DNA of 64,000 bases from Flavimaribacter sp039888615. GTDB lineage: Bacteria; Pseudomonadota; Alphaproteobacteria; Rhizobiales; Rhizobiaceae. The stretch lies in the NCBI GenBank assembly GCA_039888615.1, contig JBDQQS010000020.1. One strand, written 5' to 3'. Made by a program: the position numbers and the translations under genes. The notes below the pieces were generated by a model. That model was not told the DNA's origin. It saw only the letters and a program-made list of their open reading frames with translations, and ran no database searches. Of this stretch, positions 43,514 through 53,092 are shown piece after piece; position 1 is the stretch's first letter; each line of letters begins with the position of its first letter.

Positions 43514-44545
43514 ATGAACCGCCAATTCTCCCGGAACACTCTCGGCCGCGGCGTTGACGACATTACCGGCAGCCGGCGCATGCGCCGCAACAGAAAGGCT
43601 GACTGGACCCGTCGGCTGGTGCAGGAAAACCGGCTCACCGCCGACGACCTGATCCTGCCGATCTTTGTCGTCGTCGGCGAAAACCGCAGCGAACCGATCG
43701 AAGCGATGCCTGGTCTGTTCCGGTTATCGCCGGATCTTGCGGCGCGCAAAGCGGAAAGAGCGGCCGAACTCGGCATCCCGGCTATCGCCACCTTCCCGGC
43801 CATCGACGCCGAACTGAAGGACAATTCCGGTTCGCATATCCTGAATCCGGACAACGTCATCAATCAGGCGTCGGCGGCTATAAAGAAGGCGGTTCCCGAA
43901 ATCGGAGTAATCACCGATGTCGCTCTCGACCCGTTCACCGACCATGGCCATGACGGCGTCCTGCGGGACGGCGAGATCCTGAACGACGAAACCGTCGCGC
44001 AATTAACGGAAGCCGCGCTCCTGCAAGTGGAAGCCGGCGCCGATATCATCGCACCTTCCGACATGATGGACGGCCGCATCGGCGCGATCCGCGAGGCGCT
44101 GGACCGAAACGGTCACCAGAATGTCGGCATCATGTCCTACGCGACGAAATTCGCGTCCTCATTCTACGGGCCCTATCGCGAGGCGATCGGCACACAAGGC
44201 CTTCTGAAGGGCGACAAGCGCACCTACTATGTCGATCCAGCCAATAGCGACGAGGCTGTGCGCGAGGCGGCGCTCGACGTCGAGGAAGGCGCGGACATGA
44301 TCATGGTCAAGCCGGGCCTGCCCTATCTCGACATCATCTTTCGACTGAAGCAGACTTTCGAAATGCCGACCTTCGCCTATCAGGTGTCAGGCGAATATTC
44401 GATGATCAAGGCCGCCGCGCAAAACGGCTGGATCGACGGCGAAAAGGTGATGATGGAAAGTCTGCTCGCCTTCAAGCGCGCCGGTTGCGACGGAATACTC
44501 AGCTATTTTGCAGAGGAAGCGGCGGAACTTCTCCAGAAGACCTGA
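43514..44545 (+). CDS. hemB: Delta-aminolevulinic acid dehydratase (porphobilinogen synthase)
   Basis: 343 residues from ATG 43514. Joins two ALA molecules to porphobilinogen in heme synthesis. The Schiff-base Lys is in MVKPGLPYLD, and an accessory Lys is in SYATKFASSFYGP. The metal region reads TDVALDPFTDHGHDG (residues 134-148) with Asp/Ala where Zn enzymes have three Cys, so this is the magnesium-dependent, Zn-independent class. Divergent from the HIBCH gene. Confidence 0.97.
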   Translation: MNRQFSRNTLGRGVDDITGSRRMRRNRKADWTRRLVQENRLTADDLILPIFVVVGENRSEPIEAMPGLFRLSPDLAARKAERAAELGIPAIATFPAIDAELKDNSGSHILNPDNVINQASAAIKKAVPEIGVITDVALDPFTDHGHDGVLRDGEILNDETVAQLTEAALLQVEAGADIIAPSDMMDGRIGAIREALDRNGHQNVGIMSYATKFASSFYGPYREAIGTQGLLKGDKRTYYVDPANSDEAVREAALDVEEGADMIMVKPGLPYLDIIFRLKQTFEMPTFAYQVSGEYSMIKAAAQNGWIDGEKVMMESLLAFKRAGCDGILSYFAEEAAELLQKT

Positions 44546-44659
44546 CAGCGCGCGCGCCCTGCGCCAACTTGATATCACAGGTCGCAATACCCACTTGCTG
44601 AGTGTTCGCGCGCGGCCATGCAACCGTGCGAGAGAGCAAAAAGCACTGGAGACGAAGTT

Positions 44660-45136
44660 ATGTCGCTTGCGGAAGCAGATGTCGTTGTGGACAGAAACTC
44701 CGATCTGGACAGCTGGAAAAGTTTCAGCGGCGTGCGGTCGCGACGGGTTTTCGCGTTCCTGATCGACTACGCTTTAATCTTGGCGCTTTGTGTGCCGGCC
44801 GCGGTGCTGGTTTTCTTTATAGGCGTTTTCAGTCTTGGCCTTGGCTGGATGCTCTATTCCATCCTCTTCTTCCTGGTCGCTGTGCCCTATATCGGCCTGA
44901 CGCTGGGCGGCTTGAACCAGGCAACGCCCGGAATGCGCCTCAATGGCATCAAGATGGTGCGGCTTGACGGCGCGCCGGTCGACTCCATGCTCGCGATCGC
45001 GCATGGCGCGCTGTTCTGGATCGGCAATGCTGTGCTGACGCCGCTGATTTTGCTCGTCAGCTTGTTTACCGGCAAAAAACGCCTGCTGCACGACATGCTT
45101 CTGGGCGTTGTCGTCATCCGCGACGAAGCTGCGTAG
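44660..45136 (+). CDS. RDD-family membrane protein
   Basis: 158 residues from ATG 44660, with GGAG 8 bases upstream. The RDD domain is shown by RSRRVFAFLIDYALI (Arg plus Asp pair), three transmembrane segments, ATPGMRLNGIKMVRLDGAPVD and KRLLHDMLLGVVVI. Function is not established; some members have been linked to ion exchange. Same direction as hemB, 114 bases downstream, a common pairing in Rhizobiales. Confidence 0.88.
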   Translation: MSLAEADVVVDRNSDLDSWKSFSGVRSRRVFAFLIDYALILALCVPAAVLVFFIGVFSLGLGWMLYSILFFLVAVPYIGLTLGGLNQATPGMRLNGIKMVRLDGAPVDSMLAIAHGALFWIGNAVLTPLILLVSLFTGKKRLLHDMLLGVVVIRDEAA

Positions 45137-45237
45137 GCGGCAAAACAACCTATACGGTCATATTGAGGCCTTGGTTCCCATAAAGATGGCGTGGCGGTTT
45201 GTTTCAGTCGCTTCAAATCTCCCGAGGGATATCCCAA

Positions 45238-46954
45238 GTGTCATTTCTGAACGGCATTGTGACCCGCGCGCCTTCGATTTCAAAGACATTCGCACGATTT
45301 CCGATGCCCGTGCTGGCAAGTGTGATTGCGGCGGTGATCGCCAATCTCGACATTGCCGAACTCTACAAGCTCGCTGACTACGATAATGAAATTCCTGGCT
45401 ACAGCCAGTTTTCTCCCACTCAGATATATGCGGCGCTGACAGCCGCCTTCTTCGCATCCGGCGCGGCCCACCTGTTCGCGGAAAGCGTGCGTTGGAAAAC
45501 AGGCGCGAATTATGCTTTTGCCGGGAATTCTTTTGCTTCTGATGGTTTCCGGCTTTCTACGCGGGCGCAACGACGATCTAGCTCTGTGGACTTTCAACTA
45601 CGGTCTTGGCCTTGCTGTCATCCTCGCCGGGCTCGCTGCGCTTGCGTTCATTCTTGGAGCCTACGCAGTTCTTGCAAGTATCGACTATCTTTTTGAACTC
45701 GATCTCAAATACGACATCTATGACCATGTCTATATGACTGGGTTGCTACTTGTCGCGCCGCTCTTCGGATTGGAGATGGTCCCGTCAGATTTGCATGGTT
45801 CAGGCGAAATAGAGAAGAAGGGGCTCACATATCGGGTTCCTCTTCTCCTTCTTAACTATCTCCTGCTCCCACTTCTGCTCATCTACACAATTGTTATATA
45901 CGCCTACGCCGCGAAGACCGCCCTTGCATGGGAACTCCCGCGTGGACAGGTGGGAGTAATGGTTCTGTCCTTTGCCGCCGGTTGCATCTCGACCTGGATG
46001 CTGGCGATCCCCTATCGCGACAGCAGTTCCTTCTTGCTGCGGCTGTTTCGGAAAAGCTGGCACTGCCTGCTGATCGTCCCGCTTGTTCTCTTCGTCATAG
46101 GAACCTACCGACGCGTGTCCGAATACGGGATAACCCCGGAACGTTACGGACTTATCCTCGTTGGAATCTGGATCGTCGGCATGATCTGCCTCTTTGCGAT
46201 ACGCAGACAAAAGGTCCAGCTGCGTGTTGTCATCGCCACACTCGCCATCATGCTGATGTTGGCGTCCTTCGGACCGTGGGGCGCGGCTGACGTTTCCGTT
46301 CGCGACCAGTTCGGGCGACTGGTCGCATTGCTGGAAGAAAATCAGATTCTGGTAGACGGCAGGCTGACGCTTCCGAATACAACAGGAAAGTCGGCCCGAC
46401 AGGAAATTCGGTCTATCGTAAAATTCCTGTCAAAGGCTGGACGATTGGACGAACTCGTCTCCCTGAATAATCAGCCATTGCGACACCGAATCGCCAACAA
46501 TGCAGACAGGCAATCGATCGCAAACATGTTGTCAGGGAACGAAGAGAAACGAGACATATTCCTGACTGTCATATTCCGTGCGAGTGAGGCTGCAAACCTC
46601 GAACTCCGTGGGCCAGGTATTGTTTCCGGTCCGTATTTCCTTTCCGATTCCGACAGGCGCTATTCCAGTTCGGATCCAAACAAACTGACTAGGGAGCTCG
46701 ATGCGGGCAAGGTTTTAGTCGATTATAAAGATAAGCACTGGGAAATTGCCTACCGAGTGCTCTTGGATAAAGTGCAAAATCGTCACCCTACAACAATGAA
46801 CGAGGCGATGCCGTTCGCACTTGACGGATCGCAAGGACAGGCTTGGCTTGTTGTCCAGCGTCTGACTGGTGACTTGGACGTGGCGCCTGGTGACGGAGCG
46901 GATGCATCCGTAATAGATCGGCTGACGGCAATGGTCGTTATTCTTCCCGACTAA
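45238..46954 (+). pseudogene. DUF4153 membrane protein gene split by a one-base frameshift
   Basis: Two frames make one gene. Frame 1 from GTG 45238 (ribosome site gaggg) encodes FARFPMPVLASVIAAVIANLDIAEL and continues to SVRWKTGA near 45507. Frame 2 carries on from ATG 45512 with ILLLLMVSGFLRGRNDDLALWTF and about ten hydrophobic helices. At 45507-45511 the sequence reads gcgaattatg; removing one a would give gcg-att-atg and join the frames. The joined product resembles DUF4153 proteins with transmembrane N-part and an extracellular C-terminal domain (SVRDQFGRLVALLEENQI). The break is either real loss of function or a sequencing error. Confidence 0.65.
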
Positions 46955-47104
46955 ATCTCGTCGCTCCAAAACGGAATTCTGAAAACATCCCCTTCCCGGC
47001 AATGAAATCCTGAATCGGGACTGATATTCGCAACAAGCCGCTTTGATGGCGCCAATTCCATCGCTAAGATCGCGCACCGTGCAATAATATATTCAGGGCG
47101 GCGC

Positions 47105-48943
47105 ATGCACGAATTTCATCTCTACGCGACATACGCGATCATCTTCTGGACGATTGTGGCCTTTGTCAGCGAGCGGTTCTCCATCGAAACTGTTTCTCTG
47201 GGCTGCCTGTCGGCCGTCCTTCTGCTGTTCGGCGTGTTTCCTTATGAACAGGCCAACGGCCAAATTCTGGATATGCGAAGCATTCTTGCGGGCTTCTCCG
47301 ATCCGGCGCTTGCAACCGTGATTGCACTGCTGATCGTCGGACAGGGTCTGTTCGCCACGGACGCAATCGACGGACCGGCAAGGTTCATCAGCAGGCTCGG
47401 CGGATCGAGCAAGAACCTGACAATCTTCATCGTCATCATCGCCGCCGGTCTTCTGAGCGCCTTTCTCAACAATACGCCGGTGGTGGTGATCTTCATCCCC
47501 ATTCTCACCGTGATCGCGGCGCAGCGGCGATACCCCGGATACAAGGTGTTCATGCCGCTGTCCTTCATGAGCATCCTCGGCGGGATGACAACGCTGATCG
47601 GTTCGTCCACCAACCTGATCGCAGCGGGCGTCGCTGACGATTTCGGCGTCTTCATATCGTTCTTCGACCTGACCGGCATGGGGTTGATGCTCGCTGTCGT
47701 TGGCGGCCTCTACGTCATCTTTCTGATGCCCCGCATGCTTACCGAGCGAACTTCGACAATAGATCGCGCCAAGACCGACCGCGGAACCCAGTTCATCGGT
47801 GAAATTCCCATCACTACAGGGCACCCCTTTGCAGGCATTGCATCCAAGTCCGGGATATTTCCGGGCATCAAGGATCTGACGCCGCGGCTGCTTTTGCGTC
47901 GCGATGTTCCGTTTCTCCCGCCTTTCGAGGACATCACATTGTCGCCGGGAGACACGCTGGTAGTGACCGGCACGCGCAAGGCGTTCTCTCGCTCGCTCGC
48001 TCATGGCAATGCGATCGCCGATACGGATGAAAAGAACGAGAATGGCGAAGCAGCAGAAGACGCGCAGGAGTCGGCGCGGCCGGGGCCGGGCTATCACCTG
48101 GCGGAGGCGGTCGTTGCGCCGGGCTCGCGTTTTGCCGGCCGCACAATCCAGCTATCCGGCATCCGCGCCCGTTTCGGTATCTCCGTGCTCGGCGTGCAAC
48201 GAAAGAGTCGCATGGCGCGCACGCCATTGTCCGAGATCCGGCTTGAGCCCGGAGACACCCTGCTTCTCGGCGGCAATTATGAGCAGATCACGCAATTGCG
48301 CGGCGACCACGACCTTTTGCTGCTTGAACATTCCGCCGAGGCGGTGCCGCAGAGCCGAAAGGCCAAGATCGCCTTTGCCATTTTCGCCGCAATTGTAGTG
48401 CTGGCGGCCTTTGAGGTGGTCCCGATCGTTGTCAGCGCCATCACCGGTGCGGCGCTGATGATGGCAACCGGGTGCCTAACCATGTACCAGGCGGTGCGCG
48501 CGTTCGACCGTCAGATCTATCTGCTTGTCGGCTCGTCCATCGCGATGGCGACGGCGCTCGACAGCACCGGAGGCGCAGCGCTGATCGCCCAGGGCTCGGT
48601 CGACCTCCTGCAAGGCGCGCCGGTGCCAGTCATCCTGTCTGTCCTGTATCTGGTCATGGCAGGCGTCACCAATGTGTTGAGCAACAATGCAACGGCGGTT
48701 CTGTTCATGCCGATCGCACTGAATATGGCGCACGGACTTGGCGCTTCTCCGGTCGCGTTCGCCTCGGCCGTCATCTTCGCGGCGAACACCTGTTTCGCCA
48801 CCCCGATCGCCTATCAGACCAACCTGCTGATCATGGGACCTGGTCATTACAGCTTCAGAGACTATCTTAAAGCTGGCCTTCCTCTGGTTTTTATTGTCTG
48901 GTTGGCCTTTTCACTTCTTGCACCGTGGTATTATGCGTTGTAA
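47105..48943 (+). CDS. SLC13-family permease with RCK_C domains
   Basis: 612 residues. Twelve or so hydrophobic segments. The N-terminal half has SNNTPVVVIFIPI-type and GSSTNLIAAGV motifs of the DASS/ArsB-like anion transporters. Between the two membrane halves, at about residues 220-410, lie two TrkA_C/RCK_C domains (FPGIKDLTPRLLLRRDVPFLPP, then RFAGRTIQLSGIRARFG and LEPGDTLLLGGNYEQITQLRGDHDLL), which can bind ligands to gate transport. Substrate unknown (sulfate, dicarboxylate or similar). Start ATG 47105 with AGGGCGG upstream. Second half has a repeated NNATAVLFMPIAL motif. Confidence 0.88.
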   Translation: MHEFHLYATYAIIFWTIVAFVSERFSIETVSLGCLSAVLLLFGVFPYEQANGQILDMRSILAGFSDPALATVIALLIVGQGLFATDAIDGPARFISRLGGSSKNLTIFIVIIAAGLLSAFLNNTPVVVIFIPILTVIAAQRRYPGYKVFMPLSFMSILGGMTTLIGSSTNLIAAGVADDFGVFISFFDLTGMGLMLAVVGGLYVIFLMPRMLTERTSTIDRAKTDRGTQFIGEIPITTGHPFAGIASKSGIFPGIKDLTPRLLLRRDVPFLPPFEDITLSPGDTLVVTGTRKAFSRSLAHGNAIADTDEKNENGEAAEDAQESARPGPGYHLAEAVVAPGSRFAGRTIQLSGIRARFGISVLGVQRKSRMARTPLSEIRLEPGDTLLLGGNYEQITQLRGDHDLLLLEHSAEAVPQSRKAKIAFAIFAAIVVLAAFEVVPIVVSAITGAALMMATGCLTMYQAVRAFDRQIYLLVGSSIAMATALDSTGGAALIAQGSVDLLQGAPVPVILSVLYLVMAGVTNVLSNNATAVLFMPIALNMAHGLGASPVAFASAVIFAANTCFATPIAYQTNLLIMGPGHYSFRDYLKAGLPLVFIVWLAFSLLAPWYYAL

Positions 48944-48983
48944 TTTTTTTGTGGTCGATATCAGGTGAAATAATTTACGATCG

Positions 48984-49736
48984 ATGACCAACCAACCCGT
49001 CCATTCTCCCCAGTTCTTTCTTACGGCGCCGTCTCCGTGCCCGTATCTCGACGGGCAATTTGAACGCAAGGTGTTCACGCATCTCGTTGGCGAGAAGGCG
49101 GCGGAACTTAATGACCTGCTGACGCAGGGAGGGTTCAGACGATCGCAGAACATCGCCTACCGGCCGGCCTGCGAATCCTGCAGAGCCTGCGTTTCAGTGC
49201 GCATCGTGGCCAGCGACTTCGAACCAAACAAATCCATGCGGCGCAATCTGGCGCGCAATTCGGACATAGCGGCGCGCGAATTCCAGGCGGAGCCTTCAAG
49301 CGAGCAGTACGCCTTGTTTAGGGATTATCTCGACGCCCGCCACCAGCGAGGCGGCATGTCGGATATGACGGTTCTCGACTACGCTATGATGGTGGAAGAC
49401 ACCTATGTGCCGACCAAAATCATCGAGTATCGCATCGAGGGCGAGCCGGATCCCGACGGGAGCATTGCCGAACAAGGTCGGCTCATCGCCGTCGCGCTGA
49501 GCGACATCATGGGCGACGGCCTGTCGATGGTTTATTCATTCTTCGATCCCGATTACGCTTCGCGTTCACTCGGCACCTACATGATCCTCGACCATATCCA
49601 GCGCGCCAAGGATCGAGGTCTGCCGCATGTCTATCTCGGCTACTGGGTCGAAGGATCGCGCAAAATGGAATACAAAACCCGGTTTCGCCCGCAGGATCAC
49701 CTGGGCCCAAGCGGCTGGGAACGCTACGAAGACTAA
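48984..49736 (+). CDS. bpt: Aspartate/glutamate leucyltransferase (Bpt)
   Basis: 250 residues. Homologue of eukaryotic arginyl-tRNA-protein transferase: SPCPYLDGQFERKVFTHLVG at the N-terminus, then GGFRRSQNIAYRPACESCRACVSVRI with several Cys, and GTYMILDHIQRAKDRGLPHVYLGYWVEGSRKMEYKTRFRPQDHLG. It transfers Leu to proteins with N-terminal Asp or Glu, marking them for the bacterial N-end-rule degradation by ClpS/ClpAP. The stop overlaps the convergent agmatinase stop. Confidence 0.95.
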   Translation: MTNQPVHSPQFFLTAPSPCPYLDGQFERKVFTHLVGEKAAELNDLLTQGGFRRSQNIAYRPACESCRACVSVRIVASDFEPNKSMRRNLARNSDIAAREFQAEPSSEQYALFRDYLDARHQRGGMSDMTVLDYAMMVEDTYVPTKIIEYRIEGEPDPDGSIAEQGRLIAVALSDIMGDGLSMVYSFFDPDYASRSLGTYMILDHIQRAKDRGLPHVYLGYWVEGSRKMEYKTRFRPQDHLGPSGWERYED

Positions 49737-50704
49737 ACGCTATTTTCCGCCCGGTGGTGCATGATCCGGCCAATTGCATTCATCAATATCTGCGCCGCCA
49801 ATATTGAAGTGGAGCCGGTCGGGTCATAGTCGGGCGCAACCTCCACACAGTCTATGCCGATGATGTCGCCTTGCCGGGCGAGACCGTCAATCAGTTCCAG
49901 AACTTCGTAATAGAGAAAGCCGCCATGGCTGGGCGTTCCGGTGCCTGCGGCGATCGACGGATCGAAACCGTCGATGTCGATCGAAACGTAGTAGCGTCGC
50001 CCGGCCGGAATTCTGGCCAGGACGCCGTCGACGCCGAGCTTGCGGAACTGCCTCACCGACAGGATATCCGAGCCCATTTTGCGAGCATCCTCATAGCCTT
50101 CCCGCGCAGTGGAGGAGACGTTGCGGATTCCGATCTGCGAAAGTCCCGTCACGTAATCCTTTTCCGCCGCGCGACGCATCGGATTGCCATGGCCGTAGCG
50201 CACGCCATGCCGTTCATCGACGAAATCCAGATGCGCGTCGATCTGGACCAGGTGAAAGGGCTTCTGGTCATCAAAGGCGTTGATGCAGGGAATATTGACT
50301 GAATGATCACCGCCCAGCACGACGGGAACAGCGCCGCTCTTCAGGATCTTGCGCAAGCCGAATTCGATGTTGCCGTGGCTGGCCATCATGTCGGTGTGGA
50401 CGATATCCGCGTCGCCAATATCGACGATCCGAACTTTTTCCGGATCAAGATAGGTGACATCGTCCTCGTGATCGTATGCGCCGGCGTGACCAAAGGAGAA
50501 TAGCGTGGAGGCCTCTCGAATGCTCCGGGGGCCGAAGCGCGCGCCGGCGCGCCACTGTGTGCCCATATCAAGCGGCGCGCCAAGCACTGCGACGTCGGCG
50601 TTTATCGCGTCCCAGTCCTCGACATAAGGATTTTTGCCGAAGGTGCAAAGACCGACGAAGGGCAGGTTCAACCGGCCGCTGTCATAACTGTTCGCTGTGC
50701 TCAT
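49733..50704 (-). CDS. speB: Agmatinase (arginase/ureohydrolase family)
   Basis: 323 residues from ATG 50704. Mn ligands: LGGDHSVNIP, IDAHLDFVDERHG (DAHxD) and SIDIDGFDPSIAAGTGT (the second D pair). It hydrolyses agmatine to putrescine and urea; other members act on guanidino compounds such as guanidinobutyrate, and a rhizobial homologue could differ. The N-terminus NLPFVGLCTFGKNPYVEDWD is typical of this subgroup. Longer start 51085 runs into parC antisense. Converges with bpt. Confidence 0.85.
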   Translation of the reverse strand: MSTANSYDSGRLNLPFVGLCTFGKNPYVEDWDAINADVAVLGAPLDMGTQWRAGARFGPRSIREASTLFSFGHAGAYDHEDDVTYLDPEKVRIVDIGDADIVHTDMMASHGNIEFGLRKILKSGAVPVVLGGDHSVNIPCINAFDDQKPFHLVQIDAHLDFVDERHGVRYGHGNPMRRAAEKDYVTGLSQIGIRNVSSTAREGYEDARKMGSDILSVRQFRKLGVDGVLARIPAGRRYYVSIDIDGFDPSIAAGTGTPSHGGFLYYEVLELIDGLARQGDIIGIDCVEVAPDYDPTGSTSILAAQILMNAIGRIMHHRAENSV

Positions 50705-50781
50705 AGCGCGTCTATGGCTCCTGCATTCGTGCGTCCGGAGACAATGATTCAGGATCCGCGACAGGCCTCTGATATTCTTCA

Positions 50782-53034
50782 CTATCCGGAGAATCTGCCG
50801 GAGCGTGGAAAGCCTTTCGGGACGGTGCGGCCGGCCTGTGCACGGTCGCCGAACCACTCGCGTAATTCCTCCATCGTCTTGGTATGGGTGCGGCCGGCGG
50901 AATCCTGCCAGCTCAGTCCATCGGCCTGCTTGAATGTCCTGACGTCGGCGACTCCGCCATCCTTGTAGCGTTGCAGGCGCACGCCCTTGCCGCGGCTCAT
51001 CTCGGCCAATTGCTCGAGCGGGAAGATCAGCATCTTGCGGTTCTCGCCCAGCACCGCCACCGTGTCTCCCTCGACCGGAATGCACAGCTTCGCCTCGTCA
51101 GGCATCTTCACATTCATGACCTGTTTGCCCTTGCGGGTATTGGCCGTGATGTCGGACTGCGGGACGACGAAACCGTTGCCAACGGTCGACGCCAGAAGCA
51201 GCTTTCCTTCCGGGTTGTGCACGAAGGCGGAAACGATGTCCTGATCATTGTCCATGTCGATCATGATGCGAACCGGCTCGCCATGCCCACGACCGCCCGG
51301 CAGACGGTCGCTGCCGACAGTGTAGAACTTGCCGCCGGTGGTAAATAGCATGATCCGATCGGTCGTATAGGCCGGAAACGCCAGCTTGAGGCCATCGCTT
51401 TCCTTGAAGGTAAGACCGGACGTGTCGGACATGTGGCCGCGCATCGCACGGATCCAGCCTTTCCGCGAGAGAACGACCGTAACCGGCTCTTTTTCGATCA
51501 TCGCCTGCTGAATGGCTTCGAGGTCGGCCTCCGGAGCCTCGGCGAACCCTGTGCGCCGGCGTCCGAGTTCGGTGTCCTTGCCGAACTTCTTCTTCACCCG
51601 GGAGATTTCCCAGGATATCGTCGACCACTGCTTTTCGTCCGACGCAAGCAGCGCTTCGATTTCCGCCTTTTCTACGGTCAGCCCGTCGAACTCCTTGCGG
51701 ATCTCGAACTCTTCCAGCTTGCGCAGAGAGCGCAGCCGCATGTTCAGGATCGATTCCGCCTGCAGATCGGTCAGTTCGAACCGCTGCATCAGCTCGGCTT
51801 TCGGATCATCCTCTTCACGGATAATCCGGATCACCTCATCGATATTCAGATAGGCGATCAGATAGCCACCAAGGATTTCGAGACGCCGCTCGATCGCCGC
51901 CAACCGATGCCGCGACCGCCTCTGGAGCACCTCGCGCCGGTGATCGAGCCACTCCAGGAGCACATCGCGAAGCGACATGACCTTGGGCACCCGCCCCTTC
52001 GAAAGCACATTGAGATTGAGCGGAAAGCGGGATTCGAGATCGGTCAGGCGGAACAGCGATTCCATGAGCAGATCCGGATCGACGGACCGGCTCTTGGGAA
52101 CCAGGACAAGACGCACATCCTCGGCCGACTCGTCCCGAACATCCTCCAGCAGTGGCAGTTTGCGGGCGATCAGCAGTTCAGCAATCTTTTCGATCAGCCG
52201 CGATTTCTGCACCTGATAAGGAATTTCGGTGACGACAATGATGTAACTGCCGCGGCCGGTGTCTTCCTTCTCCCAGCGCGCGCGAGTGCGAAATCCGCCG
52301 CGACCAATCTTGTAGGCCTCGACGATCGAATCACGGCTGTCGACGATCACGCCTCCAGTGGGCATGTCGGGGCCGGGCACGTAATCGACCAGTTTTTCAA
52401 TCGTCGCATTTGGATGCTTGATCAGATGCAGGGCGGCGTCACAAAGCTCCGCGGCGTTGTGCGGCGGGATCGACGTCGCCATGCCGACCGCAATGCCGGT
52501 CGCGCCATTGGCGAGAAGGTTTGGAAAGGCGCCGGGAAGAACCACCGGCTCCTGGTTTTCCTCGTCATAGGTGGTGCGAAAGTCGACGGCGTCCTGGTCA
52601 ATGCCTTCCAGCAGCAATTCCGCAACCGGCGTCATTTTCGACTCGGTGTAACGCATCGCAGCTGCGTTATCGCCGTCAATGTTACCGAAATTGCCCTGCC
52701 CGTTCACCAACGGGTATCGCACGGCGAAGTCCTGGGCGAGACGAACCAGAGCGTCATAAATCGCCTGGTCGCCGTGCGGATGGAAATTACCCATCACTTC
52801 GCCGACGATCTTGGCGGATTTCTTGAAGCCGCCGTTCGCGCGCAGCCCCATATCGCTCATCGAATAGACAATGCGGCGGTGGACCGGCTTCAAGCCGTCG
52901 CGAACGTCGGGCAGCGCCCGGTGCATAATCGTCGACAGCGCGTAAGCGAGGTAGCGTTCTTCAAGAGCGGTTTTCAGATCAACGGGTTCTGACCCGCCGT
53001 CTCCGCCGCCCGGCGGAATAAGGCTTTTTCCCAT
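50782..53034 (-). CDS. parC: DNA topoisomerase IV subunit A
   Basis: 750 residues. Type IIA topoisomerase A subunit: LPDVRDGLKPVHRRIVYSMSDMGL, then GEVMGNFHPHGDQAIYDALVRLAQDF, with the catalytic Tyr in AAMRYTESKMTPVAELLL. The C-terminal beta-propeller is short, as in ParC, and ends in a TLEELREWFGDRA-like tail. It separates replicated chromosomes with ParE. The quinolone-determining positions read Gln and Asp (see findings). ATG 53034. Confidence 0.96.
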   Translation of the reverse strand: MGKSLIPPGGGDGGSEPVDLKTALEERYLAYALSTIMHRALPDVRDGLKPVHRRIVYSMSDMGLRANGGFKKSAKIVGEVMGNFHPHGDQAIYDALVRLAQDFAVRYPLVNGQGNFGNIDGDNAAAMRYTESKMTPVAELLLEGIDQDAVDFRTTYDEENQEPVVLPGAFPNLLANGATGIAVGMATSIPPHNAAELCDAALHLIKHPNATIEKLVDYVPGPDMPTGGVIVDSRDSIVEAYKIGRGGFRTRARWEKEDTGRGSYIIVVTEIPYQVQKSRLIEKIAELLIARKLPLLEDVRDESAEDVRLVLVPKSRSVDPDLLMESLFRLTDLESRFPLNLNVLSKGRVPKVMSLRDVLLEWLDHRREVLQRRSRHRLAAIERRLEILGGYLIAYLNIDEVIRIIREEDDPKAELMQRFELTDLQAESILNMRLRSLRKLEEFEIRKEFDGLTVEKAEIEALLASDEKQWSTISWEISRVKKKFGKDTELGRRRTGFAEAPEADLEAIQQAMIEKEPVTVVLSRKGWIRAMRGHMSDTSGLTFKESDGLKLAFPAYTTDRIMLFTTGGKFYTVGSDRLPGGRGHGEPVRIMIDMDNDQDIVSAFVHNPEGKLLLASTVGNGFVVPQSDITANTRKGKQVMNVKMPDEAKLCIPVEGDTVAVLGENRKMLIFPLEQLAEMSRGKGVRLQRYKDGGVADVRTFKQADGLSWQDSAGRTHTKTMEELREWFGDRAQAGRTVPKGFPRSGRFSG

Positions 53035-53092
53035 GGTTCGGGATTAAACGAAGCGCCGATTCGCGGCAAGTCACGATTGGTTCGATCCACGC

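Noticed and set aside
51433..52992. A 519-residue forward frame opposite parC
   Set aside because: It is antisense to conserved ParC motifs and has no recognisable domain or start context.
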